A stretch of 64,000 bases of DNA from Leisingera sp. NJS204 (GCF_004123675.1 NZ_CP035417.1:3339501-3403500); one strand, 5' to 3'. Shown: positions 26,292 to 35,489, counted from the stretch's first letter. A program made the numbers and translations. Notes: a model not told the origin generated them from the letters alone.

Positions 26292-27148
26292 TGCGCTGCC
26301 TCCTCACCCAGGCGGCCAGTATGGCCTGCGCCGCGCCGCGAGCGGCAGTAATCAGTGTCGGAACAGACAAACATCCGGCTGCCCGCATCATCCAGGATCA
26401 CCTCGTCCAAATAGCTGTCTTCCGCCGCGCATAGATCGCAAGCGTGATCCGCTTTGCTGGCTTCAAACGGGTAGTCCTCAAAATCCAGCGAGACGACTTT
26501 GGTATAGGGCGGCACTGCATAAATGCGCTGTTCCCGGCCTGCGCCGAACAGCTGGATCGCCGCCATTTCCATCTTGGGGTTGTCGAACTTCGGGATCGGC
26601 GAGGGATCCATCACATAGCGCCCTTCGACCTTCACCGGATAGGCATAGGCGGTGGCAATTGCACCGTGCTGGCTGATGTCCTCATACAGTTTCACATGCA
26701 TCAGCCCGTATTCCTGCAAGGCATGCATTTTGCGGGTTTCTGTTTCCCGCGGCTCCAGAAACCGAAGCGGCTCCGGGATCGGCACCTGATAGACAAGGAT
26801 CTGATCTTCGGTCAGCTCCGCCTCGGGGATCCGGTGACGGGTCTGGATGATGCTGGCCTTCTCGGTTTCCTCGGTGGTTTCAACACCCGCAGTCTTTTCA
26901 AAGAACTTGCGAATCGACACCGCGTTGGTGGTGTCGTCGGCCCCTTGGTCGATCACTTTCAGCGTGTCATCCGGCGTCAGCGTGGCTGCCGAGACCTGCA
27001 CACCGCCTGTACCCCAGCCATAGGGCATCGGCATCTCACGGCTGGCAAAAGGCACCTGATAGCCCGGCACCGCCAGCCCTTTGAGGATTGCCCGGCGGAT
27101 CATCCGCTTGGTCTGCTCATCCAGATATGCAAAGTTGTAGTCGTTCAT
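26288..27148 (-). CDS. phnJ: C-P lyase, radical SAM PhnJ
   Basis: 286 residues. It cleaves the carbon-phosphorus bond of ribose 1-phosphonate 5-phosphate, giving the 1,2-cyclic phosphate and an alkane (methane from methylphosphonate). The unusual iron-sulfur motif C-x2-C-x21-C-x5-C is intact at C237, C240, C262 and C268. Overlaps with phnI and phnK (4 bases each) show translational coupling. Confidence 0.97.
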   Translation of the reverse strand: MNDYNFAYLDEQTKRMIRRAILKGLAVPGYQVPFASREMPMPYGWGTGGVQVSAATLTPDDTLKVIDQGADDTTNAVSIRKFFEKTAGVETTEETEKASIIQTRHRIPEAELTEDQILVYQVPIPEPLRFLEPRETETRKMHALQEYGLMHVKLYEDISQHGAIATAYAYPVKVEGRYVMDPSPIPKFDNPKMEMAAIQLFGAGREQRIYAVPPYTKVVSLDFEDYPFEASKADHACDLCAAEDSYLDEVILDDAGSRMFVCSDTDYCRSRRGAGHTGRLGEEAAQ

Positions 27149-28245
27149 TCCGCAGCCTCCCGTGCCGCCAGCGTCTCTGCCAGTTCCGCCGCTTCCCGGC
27201 GCAGTTTGCGGACAAGTTCCAGTTCGGACTGGAAATCCACGTAGTGGGGCAGCTTGATGTGCTCCAGAAAACCGGTAGCCTGGATGTTGTCGGCATGGCT
27301 CAGGACAAATTCCTCATCCTGCGCAGGCGCGCCGACGTTGTCCTCGCCCAGTTCCTTCCAGCGCAGCGCGCGGTCAACCAGCGCCATGGCGATGGACTTG
27401 CGTTCTGACTGCCCGAACACCAGGCCATAGCCGCGGGTGAACTGCGGTGGCACCGTCTTGGAACCCTTGAACTGGTTCACCGTTTCGCATTCGGTCAGCT
27501 CCACCTCGCCGATCTCGATGGCAAAGCCCAACTCCGGGATTTCCATCTCCACCGGCACCGTGCCGATGCGCAGCTCACCTACAAAGGCGTGGTTGCGGGC
27601 ATAGCCGCGCTGGGTGGAGTACGCCATGCCAAGGATAAAGCCCTCATCCCCGCGGGTCAGCGACTGCAGCCGCACCGATCTGTTCGCCGGGAAGGACATC
27701 GGCTCACGGGTCAGATCCCCCGGCGCAGCGTCCGAGGACGGCTCACGCTCGATAATGTCCTCGCCTTGCAGAAATCCGGTGATATGCGGCGTTTCTTCCA
27801 TGCGCGGTTCCGCAACCGGCGCTTCGGGCACCTCGCCGTCTGCGGCCAGTTTGAAATCCAGAAGGCGGTGTGTATAGTCAAACGTCGGCCCCAGCACCTG
27901 GCCCCCCGGTGCATCCTTGAAGGTCGCGGAAATCCGGCGGTCGCAGGCCATCCCGCCGGTTTCCACCGGCAGCGTATAGCCGAAGCGCGGTAAGGTGGTG
28001 CGGTAAGCGCGGATTAAAAAGATCGCCTCAATCAGGTCGCCGCGCGATTGTTTGATCGCCAGCGCCGCCAGGTCCGGATCATAAAGAGACCCTTCCGCCA
28101 TCACCCGGTTCACCGCCAAACTTAGCTGTTCGCGGATCTGGGCAAGAGACAGCTCCGCCACATCCCTATCACCGCGGCGCTCTTCGGCAAGCCAGGCGTG
28201 GGCGTTGTCAATCGCCCGCTCGCCGCCTTTTACTGCAACATACAT
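27145..28245 (-). CDS. phnI: C-P lyase subunit PhnI
   Basis: 366 residues, usual size. It is the nucleosidase-like subunit that, with PhnG, PhnH and PhnL, forms ribose 1-phosphonate 5-triphosphate from ATP and a phosphonate. It opens with MYVAVKGGERAIDNAHAWLAEERRGD, the conserved start of the family. It overlaps phnJ by 4 bases and starts 3 bases after the phnH stop. Confidence 0.96.
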   Translation of the reverse strand: MYVAVKGGERAIDNAHAWLAEERRGDRDVAELSLAQIREQLSLAVNRVMAEGSLYDPDLAALAIKQSRGDLIEAIFLIRAYRTTLPRFGYTLPVETGGMACDRRISATFKDAPGGQVLGPTFDYTHRLLDFKLAADGEVPEAPVAEPRMEETPHITGFLQGEDIIEREPSSDAAPGDLTREPMSFPANRSVRLQSLTRGDEGFILGMAYSTQRGYARNHAFVGELRIGTVPVEMEIPELGFAIEIGEVELTECETVNQFKGSKTVPPQFTRGYGLVFGQSERKSIAMALVDRALRWKELGEDNVGAPAQDEEFVLSHADNIQATGFLEHIKLPHYVDFQSELELVRKLRREAAELAETLAAREAAE

Positions 28246-28248
28246 CGT

Positions 28249-28833
28249 TCAGGTCTCCGCGTTGATTTGGGTGGACCGGGGCAGCGCAGCCAATTGCGCC
28301 CCGCAGGTGAAAAAGAAATCCACCCCCAGCGGGTAAAGCATCGCGTTGTTCTGCAAGGCTTCCAGCTCAGGCAGCGCCATCTTTGCGGTGTCCTTGATGC
28401 CGGGTCCGGACAGGACGGCATTGGGCGCGCCGAACGCCGGCACTTCCACAATCAGGGTGGCAGAGCGATCCGGATACTCCGGCGTCCCGATGCGGAAGCG
28501 GTCGAGCGGCATCAGCGCAGCCCAGCTGCCAAGGACAAAATCCGCCTGTTCCGCCGCCACGATAGGCGCGCCGGTGTGAAATGACAGCCAGCAGCGCAAG
28601 GCTTCGCTGTCCACGTCCGGGGCCAGATAGACACCGGTTTCCGGATCGCACAGTGTCAGCAGCAGGCTGCCAGCAGCAACCGATATCCCGCCGGGCGGTA
28701 TGGCGCCGGTGATATCTTCGATCCGGCCGGGACGTGCCATCGCATTCATCGCTGCGCGAAACGCTTGGGCCGACACCACCGGCGGATTGCTGAACCCGCC
28801 GGCATAGGCCATATTCTGAGACTGCCGAGGCAT
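28249..28833 (-). CDS. phnH: C-P lyase subunit PhnH
   Basis: 194 residues, usual length. A structural subunit of the PhnGHIJ core. The conserved N-terminus FSNPPVVSAQAFRAAMNAMARPGRI is clear, with the later LGVDFFFTCGAQLAALPRST. The ATG shares one base with the phnG stop (TGATG). Confidence 0.95.
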   Translation of the reverse strand: MPRQSQNMAYAGGFSNPPVVSAQAFRAAMNAMARPGRIEDITGAIPPGGISVAAGSLLLTLCDPETGVYLAPDVDSEALRCWLSFHTGAPIVAAEQADFVLGSWAALMPLDRFRIGTPEYPDRSATLIVEVPAFGAPNAVLSGPGIKDTAKMALPELEALQNNAMLYPLGVDFFFTCGAQLAALPRSTQINAET

Positions 28834-29285
28834 CAGTCTTCCCCCCGCACCATTGTAAAAAACTCAACCTTGGTTGCCGCAGCCTTGGCGGCCCGGGCCG
28901 TCTTGCAGGCCTTGCGTTCGGCGGCCAGCGGTTCCAGCACTGCAGTACGCAGGCCCGCCGCCGTACCGGTCTGCATCAACGCGTCGATCTTGGCGGCCAT
29001 TCCGGCCTTTGCCTTGCTGCGGCCCTGCACATAGCCGTGACCAACCGTTCCGTCCTCCAACGACAGCGCACAGCGGGTGATGGTCATCTCACCCAGATTG
29101 AACGAGGCGCCGACCCCGCCAATCCGGCCCCGGACCATAACGCCGCCTGCCTCCGGCGCGCGCAGCCATTCACAGGCGGGATCGGCCCCGTATTCTTGCC
29201 ACAGCTCAGCGAGCCGGACCTCGTCAGCAGAGGCCAGCAAGCTCATCCAGCCCTTGCGGTCTTCTGTGGAAAATTCTTTGTTCAT
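28833..29285 (-). CDS. phnG: C-P lyase subunit PhnG
   Basis: 150 residues. First gene of the minus-strand C-P lyase operon. The ATG at 29285 (MNKEFSTEDRKGWMSLLA) is preferred because a GAGG lies 9 bases upstream and the family starts here; the frame continues upstream without conserved sequence. EWLRAPEAGGVMVRGRIGGVGASFNLGEMTITRCALSL is the family core. A candidate PhnF half-site touches the start codon region. Confidence 0.94.
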   Translation of the reverse strand: MNKEFSTEDRKGWMSLLASADEVRLAELWQEYGADPACEWLRAPEAGGVMVRGRIGGVGASFNLGEMTITRCALSLEDGTVGHGYVQGRSKAKAGMAAKIDALMQTGTAAGLRTAVLEPLAAERKACKTARAAKAAATKVEFFTMVRGED

Positions 29286-29336
29286 TTGTCTAAGCCTCTT
29301 GGCCAGGTTGTCTATATAAGCTATACAACTAGACAA
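29286..29336. promoter_or_regulatory. Candidate PhnF operator between phnG and phnF
   Basis: TTGTCTA occurs at 29286-29292 and again at 29308-29314. Its reverse complement TAGACAA lies at 29330-29336, and a variant TATACAA at 29322-29328. HutC/PhnF-type GntR repressors bind sites built on GT-N-TA-N-AC, which these halves match. Position in the divergent gap, overlapping the phnG start region, suggests autorepression and control of the operon. Which pair of halves is the true site is unclear. Confidence 0.5.
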
Positions 29337-29392
29337 ATGCTATCTGAGTCGCCCCTGCCGACGCAATCCAAGACTTGTGAAAGTTACATGAC

Positions 29393-30106
29393 ATGGCCCG
29401 CACCCCCGTTTGGAAGTCCATCGCCATTGCCCTGACAGACGACATCGCACAGGGCCGCTACGAGACCGGCGGCAAGCTGCCCGCCGAGGCGCAGCTGTCG
29501 GCCCGTTTCGGGGTGAACCGCCACACTGTGCGCCGGGCGTTAGCCGATATGGCGGAACAGGGCCTGGTGCATGCGCGCCGCGGCGCCGGTGTGTTCGTGG
29601 CGGCCAAGCCGACGGATTATCCAATCGGCAAGCGGGTGCGCTTTCACCAGAACCTGACTCGCGAGGGGCGCAGCCCTGCCAAACAGATCCTGATGCTGGA
29701 GACCCGCGCCGCGGCGCCCCGTGAAGCCAATGCGCTGCAGCTGGATCCCGGCGCCCAGGTGCATGTCTATGACGGCCTGTCCCTTGCTGACGGCCAGCCC
29801 ATTGCCCTGTTTCAAAGCATCTTTCCCGCGGACCGGTTTCCGGGGATTCTGAACGCATTGAAAGACCTGCGCTCGGTCACGGCGGCATTGCAAGAACAGG
29901 GTGTTGAGGACTACACCCGCGCCGAAACCCGGATCACGGCCAAACTCGCCAACGCGACCCAGGCCCTGCATCTGAAGATAGCCGAAGGCAGCCCGATCCT
30001 GCGCACCACCGGCATCAATACAGATCCTGAGAACCGCCCCGTCGAGTTTGGCCGAACCTGGTTTGCCGGCGATCGGGTCACCTTGACCGTCGGCGGCGAG
30101 ACCTGA
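29393..30106 (+). CDS. phnF: Phosphonate utilisation regulator, GntR/HutC family
   Basis: 237 residues. The N-terminal winged helix (VWKSIAIALTDDIAQGRYETGGKLPAEAQLSARFGVNRHTVRRALADMAEQGLV) is followed by a UTRA ligand-binding domain (from about 85 on, ending GRTWFAGDRVTLTVGGE). It is divergent from phnG, as is usual for PhnF. It is expected to repress the phn genes until a phosphonate-related ligand or phosphate starvation signal appears; the ligand is not known from the sequence. Confidence 0.9.
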   Translation: MARTPVWKSIAIALTDDIAQGRYETGGKLPAEAQLSARFGVNRHTVRRALADMAEQGLVHARRGAGVFVAAKPTDYPIGKRVRFHQNLTREGRSPAKQILMLETRAAAPREANALQLDPGAQVHVYDGLSLADGQPIALFQSIFPADRFPGILNALKDLRSVTAALQEQGVEDYTRAETRITAKLANATQALHLKIAEGSPILRTTGINTDPENRPVEFGRTWFAGDRVTLTVGGET

Positions 30107-30365
30107 AGCAAAAAGCTCCCGCCTGTTCCGGCGCATTTTGAAAATGCACCTCTCAGTTGGGCCGCGCGCCGCGCTGACGCGCGGCGCGCAACCACTTCGA
30201 CCTCAATTGCAGTTTGTTCAATTGCAACGCCCCCTGCCGTGCGCAGCACGGCTGCCACGCCCAACCATTGCAGGGTATCTTTGATACCCGGAACGGGCGG
30301 GAGTACCACCGCAATGGAACAGGCCCCCGCTGACAGCAGAGGTTTAGCGTGCAGATCAAAAACCG
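30107..30365. other. Convergent intergenic region with several hairpins
   Basis: No gene is seen. GCATTTT-G-AAAATGC lies near 30132-30146. A strong hairpin pairs GCGCGCCGCG (30164-30173) with CGCGGCGCGC (30180-30189) around 6 bases. CAATTGCA occurs twice near 30206-30228. GGGTATC (30273-30279), TTT, GATACCC (30283-30289) is a compact stem-loop. Together they probably terminate phnF and tupA transcripts from both sides. Confidence 0.5.
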
Positions 30366-31169
30366 CTATTGTTTGGCGTTGAACACAAACAGCGTCTCGC
30401 CATTGATCTGATACCCGTTGATCAGCTCTTGTGCTTTGTCCGAAACCAGCCAAGCCTCCAATTGCACCGCCAGGCTGTTCTTCACGTGACCATGTTTTTC
30501 CGGGTTCACCGGGATATAGGCGTATTGGTTGAACAGCACCGGATCGCCTGAAAACAGCAGCGCCAAGCCACCTTTGTTGCCAAAGTTGAGCCAGCTTGCA
30601 CGGTCCGACATGATGTAACCGTCCATGCCTGACGCCGTATTCAGAGCAGCCCCCATCCCCGCACCAACCGCGCGGTACCAGTCGCCGAAATCCTTAGGAT
30701 CAAGGCTGGCCGATGCCCACAGGCTCAGCTCTTTCTTGTGGGTGCCGCTGTCGTCCCCGCGGCTGACAAAGGCGGTTTCAGCGCCTGCAATCTTCTGCAG
30801 CGCGCTTGCAGCATCCGCGGCACCGGACACGCCGGCCGGATCCGCCTTTGGACCAATGAAGACAAAATCATTATACATGATCTCGCGGCGGTGGGTGCCG
30901 TACCCGCCAGCCAGGAACTTTCCCTCAGCCGTCTTGGAATGCACCAGAATCGCATCGACGTCACCGGCTTCGCCCAGCCTGAGCGCCTGACCGGTACCAA
31001 CAACCAAAAGCTGCAGATCCAGACCAAGATCGTTCTTGATCTCCGGCAGCAGGATCCCGGCCAGGCCGGAATTGTGGAAGGAAGTGGTCACCGCCATCTT
31101 CATCTCTTCCGCAAGCACTGCCGTGGCCATTGCCATTGAGGCAACCGCACCAATAATCAGATGTTTCAT
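30366..31169 (-). CDS. tupA: Tungstate ABC importer binding protein
   Basis: 267 residues with a signal peptide (LIIGAVASMAMATAVLAEE). The TupA-type pocket motifs are TTSFHNSGLAGILLPEI near the N-terminus, VVGTGQALRLGEAGDVDAILVH and FVSRGDDSGTHKKELSLW. These bind tungstate for tungsten-dependent enzymes. Third gene of its operon; its start overlaps the ATPase gene by 4 bases. A molybdate role is less likely, given the TupA-like motifs, but cannot be excluded. Confidence 0.85.
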   Translation of the reverse strand: MKHLIIGAVASMAMATAVLAEEMKMAVTTSFHNSGLAGILLPEIKNDLGLDLQLLVVGTGQALRLGEAGDVDAILVHSKTAEGKFLAGGYGTHRREIMYNDFVFIGPKADPAGVSGAADAASALQKIAGAETAFVSRGDDSGTHKKELSLWASASLDPKDFGDWYRAVGAGMGAALNTASGMDGYIMSDRASWLNFGNKGGLALLFSGDPVLFNQYAYIPVNPEKHGHVKNSLAVQLEAWLVSDKAQELINGYQINGETLFVFNAKQ

Positions 31170-31876
31170 TCTACAATATCTCCGTTCAGAAATGCGCGTC
31201 CCTGAGGGGTTCCGGGTCCGGCAAAGAAATCTTTTGCCGGGCTGAATTCATGAATGCGGCCCTGCAGGACAAAGATCACCTCATCCGCCAGCCGCCGGGC
31301 CTGGCCCATATTGTGGGTGGACATCACCAGCCGCGTGCCGCTTTCCGATGCATGGGCCAGAATATCCTCGATCTCGCGGGTGGCGCGGCCGTCCAGCGCC
31401 GCGCAGGGCTCATCCAGGAACAGGACCTGCGGCTCACGCACCAGAGCGCGCGCAAGAGCCAGCTTCTGCCGCTCACCGCCGGACAGCATAGTTGCCTGGC
31501 GCTCCAGGATTGCCCCCAGCCCCACCCGCCCGGCCCAATCCGCCGCCCGTGCACGCGCTTCTTTGCGGGCCAGGCCGGTCAACCGCAACGGATAGGCGAT
31601 GTTCTCGATCACCGAGCGCCGCATCATCACCGGGGTCTGGAACACAAAGGCCTGGTGCTTTTGCGCCTCTTCCAGCGGGCAGGCCCAGTCCAGGCTGCCG
31701 CCGTTCATCCGCACTATGCCATGCAGCATCTTCAGCAGCGTCGTTTTGCCCGCCCCATTGGGACCCACCACAATCGAGGTACCCTGCCCGCCCAGCGTCA
31801 GATCAACCGGCCCGACCAGAACCTTGCTGCGGCGGCGCACCATGGCGCCCTTGGCCACCAGCGGGAACATCTGCAT
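31166..31876 (-). CDS. tupC: Tungstate ABC importer ATPase
   Basis: 236 residues. Walker A is VVGPNGAGKTTLLKM, the signature LSGGERQKLALARAL, Walker B VLFLDEPCAALD, and the switch STHNMGQARRLADEVIFVLQGRI. The frame is open far upstream, but ATG 31876 is chosen because it shares one base with the permease stop (TGATG) and begins recognisable ABC sequence. Confidence 0.88.
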   Translation of the reverse strand: MQMFPLVAKGAMVRRRSKVLVGPVDLTLGGQGTSIVVGPNGAGKTTLLKMLHGIVRMNGGSLDWACPLEEAQKHQAFVFQTPVMMRRSVIENIAYPLRLTGLARKEARARAADWAGRVGLGAILERQATMLSGGERQKLALARALVREPQVLFLDEPCAALDGRATREIEDILAHASESGTRLVMSTHNMGQARRLADEVIFVLQGRIHEFSPAKDFFAGPGTPQGRAFLNGDIVE

Positions 31877-32580
31877 CACCAGCGCCCCTCGCTCTCCGTC
31901 CGGCCCAGCCAGTGGATCGCCAGATTGACTGCAATAGCCAGCGCGATCAGCACAAACCCCAGCCCCAGCGCCATGGCAAACTCGCCCTTGCCGGTTTCCA
32001 GCGCAATCGCTGTTGTCAGCACCCGGGTGGCATGGTCGATGTTGCCGCCGACCACCATGATTGCCCCGACTTCGCCGATGGCGCGGCCAAAACCCGCCAG
32101 CGCCGCAGTCAGCAGCGCCCGGCGCCCGTCCCACAACAGCGCCCGAATGCGCTGCAGCTGGGTTGCGTTCATCGAGATCAGCAGATCATGGTAATCGCTC
32201 CAAAGTTCCCGCAATGACTGATGCGCAATCGAGGCTACCAAGGGCACAACAATGATCACCTGCGCGATGATCATCGCTGTGGGCGTGAACAGCAGGCCAA
32301 ACACGCCAAACGGTCCGGCCCGCGACAGGAACACATAGACCACCAGCCCCACCACCACCGGCGGAAGCCCCATCAGCGCATTCAGCACCGCAATTGTGGC
32401 CCGGCGCAGCCGGAACCGGCGCACCGCCAGAAACGCCGCCAAGGGCAGCGCAATGGCACAGGCAATCGCCAGCGCAGTCAGCGTCACCCGCAGCGAGCGC
32501 AGGGTGATTTCCACCAGATCCGCGTCCAGCGCCGCCAGCAGCCAAAAGGCCTGGCTCAGTCCTGCCCACAGATCATTCAT
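31876..32580 (-). CDS. tupB: Tungstate ABC importer permease
   Basis: 234 residues with about five membrane helices. The EAA-like loop is MNATQLQRIRALLWDGRRALLTAALAGFGRAIGEVGAIMVVGGNI, typical of TupB/CysT-type permeases. First gene of the tupB-tupC-tupA operon. The binding protein gene last is unusual compared with the common tupA-first order. Confidence 0.88.
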   Translation of the reverse strand: MNDLWAGLSQAFWLLAALDADLVEITLRSLRVTLTALAIACAIALPLAAFLAVRRFRLRRATIAVLNALMGLPPVVVGLVVYVFLSRAGPFGVFGLLFTPTAMIIAQVIIVVPLVASIAHQSLRELWSDYHDLLISMNATQLQRIRALLWDGRRALLTAALAGFGRAIGEVGAIMVVGGNIDHATRVLTTAIALETGKGEFAMALGLGFVLIALAIAVNLAIHWLGRTESEGRW

Positions 32581-32828
32581 CGCGTCCGGTCACTCTCCCA
32601 AAGGCCAACTGCCGGCCCGGTCTAACATGGCTTTGCGCGGCTCCAAATCACAGGAGCAGACGCCGGGACAGCCAAAAACGGCAATCCGGCTGGAAAATTC
32701 TGCCCCCGATACCCATTTGAGAAGTAACGGCTTCCCGAAGATGCCGCCTGTTAGCGCCAAATCACCGCTTTTGGCTGCAAAAGCCTTCTCGCGTGCTTGC
32801 GTGCGCCAAATGAACATGAAACAACCCC

Positions 32829-32851
32829 CGTCCAAAGTGTCCCCTTGGACG
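32829..32851. promoter_or_regulatory. Inverted repeat just upstream of nadA
   Basis: CGTCCAA (32829-32835) and TTGGACG (32845-32851) are perfect 7-base arms with a 9-base spacer. They end 18 bases before the nadA ATG, next to the GAGGAC ribosome-binding region. This may be an operator for an NAD-related repressor or a leader hairpin that affects translation. I do not recognise a known NadQ or NrtR consensus with confidence. Confidence 0.4.
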
Positions 32852-32869
32852 CAACTTTGAGGACTTGCC

Positions 32870-33922
32870 ATGTTCGACCTGCAATCCATGCGGGATCAAC
32901 TCGCCAGCCAGTATGATCTGGCGCCCAATCCTGCCCTTGCCGAAAAGATGACGGATGTATACGCGCGGATGAACCGTGTGGTGAACCCCATCGAATGGGT
33001 CGCCCATGCGCCCTATGTTGCAGCCATCCTTGAGCTGAAAAAGCAGCGCAATGCGGTGATCCTGGCGCATAACTACATGACGCCCGAGATCTATCACGGC
33101 GTATCGGACGTGGTTGGCGACAGCCTGCAGCTGGCGATCGAGGCGGCAAACGTCGAGGCCGATGTGATCGTCCAGTGCGGCGTGCATTTCATGGCTGAGA
33201 CCTCCAAGATTCTCAGCCCGGACAAGACGGTGCTGATTCCCGACATGGAGGCCGGCTGCTCGCTGGCGGAATCAATCACCGCCGAGGGCATCGAACAAAT
33301 GCGCGCCAAATACCCCGGCGCACCGGTCGTGTCCTACGTGAACACAACAGCTGAGGTGAAAGCCGCATCTGACATCTGCTGCACCTCGTCGAACGCGGCA
33401 CAGATCGTCGCGGCGCAAGACAGCCACACCGTGATCATGACACCGGACCAGTATCTGGCCCAGAACGTCGCCAAACAGGTGCCGCAGAAAAACGTGGTCT
33501 GGTGGGAAGGCTCCTGCATCGTGCACGAGCAATACACCGCCCAGGATCTTCGCGATTTCCGCGAATGGAATCCCGGCACGCGGCTGATCGCCCACCCGGA
33601 ATGCCCGCCCGATGTGGTGAACGAGGCCGATTTCTCAGGCTCCACCAGCGGCATTCTTAAATACGTGACTGATGAAAAGCCGGAAAAGGCGATGCTGATC
33701 ACTGAATGTTCGATGGCCTCGAACATCGCCGATCAGCTGCCCGAGGTGGATTTTGTCGGCCCCTGCAACATGTGCCCTTACATGAAGAAGATCACGCTGG
33801 AGAAAATCCTCTGGTCTTTGCACACCATGTCCGAGCCGGTCGTGGTCGATGAAGTTGTGGCCGAAAAGGCCCGTGTGGCGGTTCAGCGGATGATTGACCT
33901 CAGCCAGAAACTTGGCGTCTGA
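32870..33922 (+). CDS. nadA: Quinolinate synthase
   Basis: 350 residues. It condenses iminoaspartate with dihydroxyacetone phosphate to quinolinate using a [4Fe-4S] cluster. Visible motifs are VILAHNYMTPEIYHGVSDVVGDSLQLA, VQCGVHFMAETSKILSP, WEGSCIVHE and the C-terminal CNMCPYMKKITLEKI. First gene of the nadABC operon; nadB starts 3 bases after its stop. Confidence 0.97.
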   Translation: MFDLQSMRDQLASQYDLAPNPALAEKMTDVYARMNRVVNPIEWVAHAPYVAAILELKKQRNAVILAHNYMTPEIYHGVSDVVGDSLQLAIEAANVEADVIVQCGVHFMAETSKILSPDKTVLIPDMEAGCSLAESITAEGIEQMRAKYPGAPVVSYVNTTAEVKAASDICCTSSNAAQIVAAQDSHTVIMTPDQYLAQNVAKQVPQKNVVWWEGSCIVHEQYTAQDLRDFREWNPGTRLIAHPECPPDVVNEADFSGSTSGILKYVTDEKPEKAMLITECSMASNIADQLPEVDFVGPCNMCPYMKKITLEKILWSLHTMSEPVVVDEVVAEKARVAVQRMIDLSQKLGV

Positions 33923-33925
33923 TCT

Positions 33926-35479
33926 GTGATCGAAACCGGCCGCATTGTTATTGCCGGCGCAGGTCTTGGCGCGCTCTACGCCGCGCTTGAGCTGGCACCG
34001 CGGCCGGTTCTGGTGATCTCACCGGAAACCTTGGGCAAGGGCGCAAGCTCTGCCTGGGCGCAGGGCGGCGTTGCGGCAGCCATGGCCAATCATGACACGC
34101 CCGAGGCCCACGCCGCCGACACTCTGCAGGCAGGCGCCGGCACGGTCGATGCTAAGGTGGCCGCGATGGTCACACGGGTCGCGCGCGCGCATATCGTCGA
34201 CCTGACCGACCTTGGCACGCCATTTGACCGCGATGCGGACGGCAATTATGTGATGAGCCGCGAAGCTGCCCATTCCGCCGCCCGCGTGGTGCGCGTAAAG
34301 GGCGACCAGGCCGGCGGCAAGATCATGCAGACATTGATTTCTGCCGTGCGCGCAGCGCCGTCCGTGCAGGTGCTGGAAAACACCCAGGCAGTGCGGTTGG
34401 AAACCGAAGGCAATACCGTTACCGGCATCTGGATCACCCGCGCCGATACGCCTTCTGCCCCGGTGCTGGTCAAATGCCCCGGCGTGCTGCTGGCCGGCGG
34501 CGGCTCCGGCGGGCTTTATGCCCATACCACCAACCCGCCCCGCATCCGCGGCCAGGTGATCGGTTTTGCCGCCCGCGCCGGCGCCCGCATCGCCGACCCG
34601 GAATTTGTGCAATTCCACCCCACCGCCTTTGACATCGGCGAGGACCCGGCCCCGCTGGCGACCGAAGCATTGCGCGGCGAAGGCGCGGTGCTGATCAACG
34701 CGGATGGTGAACGCTTCATGCTGGCTGAGCACCCGGACGCCGAACTGGCCCCCCGTGACATCGTTGCCCGCGCGATCTTCGCCGAAACCCAAGGCGGCCG
34801 CCGCCCGATGCTTGACACAACCGAAGCACTCGGCGCCGAGGTGCTGACCCGCTACCCCACGGTCGCAGAAACCTGCGCCCGTGCGGGCATCGACCCGGTG
34901 CAGAACCCGATCCCGGTTGCCGTCGCCGCACATTACCACATGGGCGGGGTCGAGGCCGACATGCAGGGCCGCAGCAGCCTGAAAAACCTCTGGGTCTGCG
35001 GCGAGGCGTCCTCCACCGGCCTGCATGGCGCCAACCGTCTGGCCTCTAACGGGTTGCTGGAAGCGCTGGTCTATGCCCGCAACGCAGCTCAGGACATCGG
35101 GTCGCTGGATACCCCGGTAAATGTGGATGAGATCCACCCGAGCTTCCCGCCGGGCGGACAGAATCTGGACGCTGCAGCGGTCAAAAACCTGCGGGAAACC
35201 ATGACCGCGCATGCCGGCGTGCGCCGTACCGCCCAAGGCCTGAAACAGGCGCTGGCAGCCATTGCCCGGCTCGAAGCCGGGCAGGCCGCAGACGAGAATT
35301 TCGCCAATATGTGCGCTACCGCCACGCTGATCACCGCCGCTGCGCTTCAGCGCAAGGAAAGCCGGGGCGGTCATTTCCGCGACGACTTCCCCACGGCCGA
35401 CCCTGCGCAGGCCCACCGCACCCGCATCACCCTGGACGAGGCCATGGCGATCCGTGACCGGATTGCCCCCGGGCCGTGA
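33926..35479 (+). CDS. nadB: L-aspartate oxidase
   Basis: 517 residues, starting at GTG 33926. An FAD-dependent enzyme that makes iminoaspartate for NadA. The dinucleotide fold is IVIAGAGLGALYAAL. The succinate dehydrogenase-like active-site region includes GKGASSAWAQGGVAAA, FVQFHPTAF, YHMGGVEADMQGRSSLKNLWVCGEASSTGLHGANRLASNGLLEALVYARNAA. Start choice rests on its position next to the nadA stop and the immediate FAD motif. Confidence 0.96.
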   Translation: MIETGRIVIAGAGLGALYAALELAPRPVLVISPETLGKGASSAWAQGGVAAAMANHDTPEAHAADTLQAGAGTVDAKVAAMVTRVARAHIVDLTDLGTPFDRDADGNYVMSREAAHSAARVVRVKGDQAGGKIMQTLISAVRAAPSVQVLENTQAVRLETEGNTVTGIWITRADTPSAPVLVKCPGVLLAGGGSGGLYAHTTNPPRIRGQVIGFAARAGARIADPEFVQFHPTAFDIGEDPAPLATEALRGEGAVLINADGERFMLAEHPDAELAPRDIVARAIFAETQGGRRPMLDTTEALGAEVLTRYPTVAETCARAGIDPVQNPIPVAVAAHYHMGGVEADMQGRSSLKNLWVCGEASSTGLHGANRLASNGLLEALVYARNAAQDIGSLDTPVNVDEIHPSFPPGGQNLDAAAVKNLRETMTAHAGVRRTAQGLKQALAAIARLEAGQAADENFANMCATATLITAAALQRKESRGGHFRDDFPTADPAQAHRTRITLDEAMAIRDRIAPGP

Positions 35480-35489
35480 AGGAGCCGAC

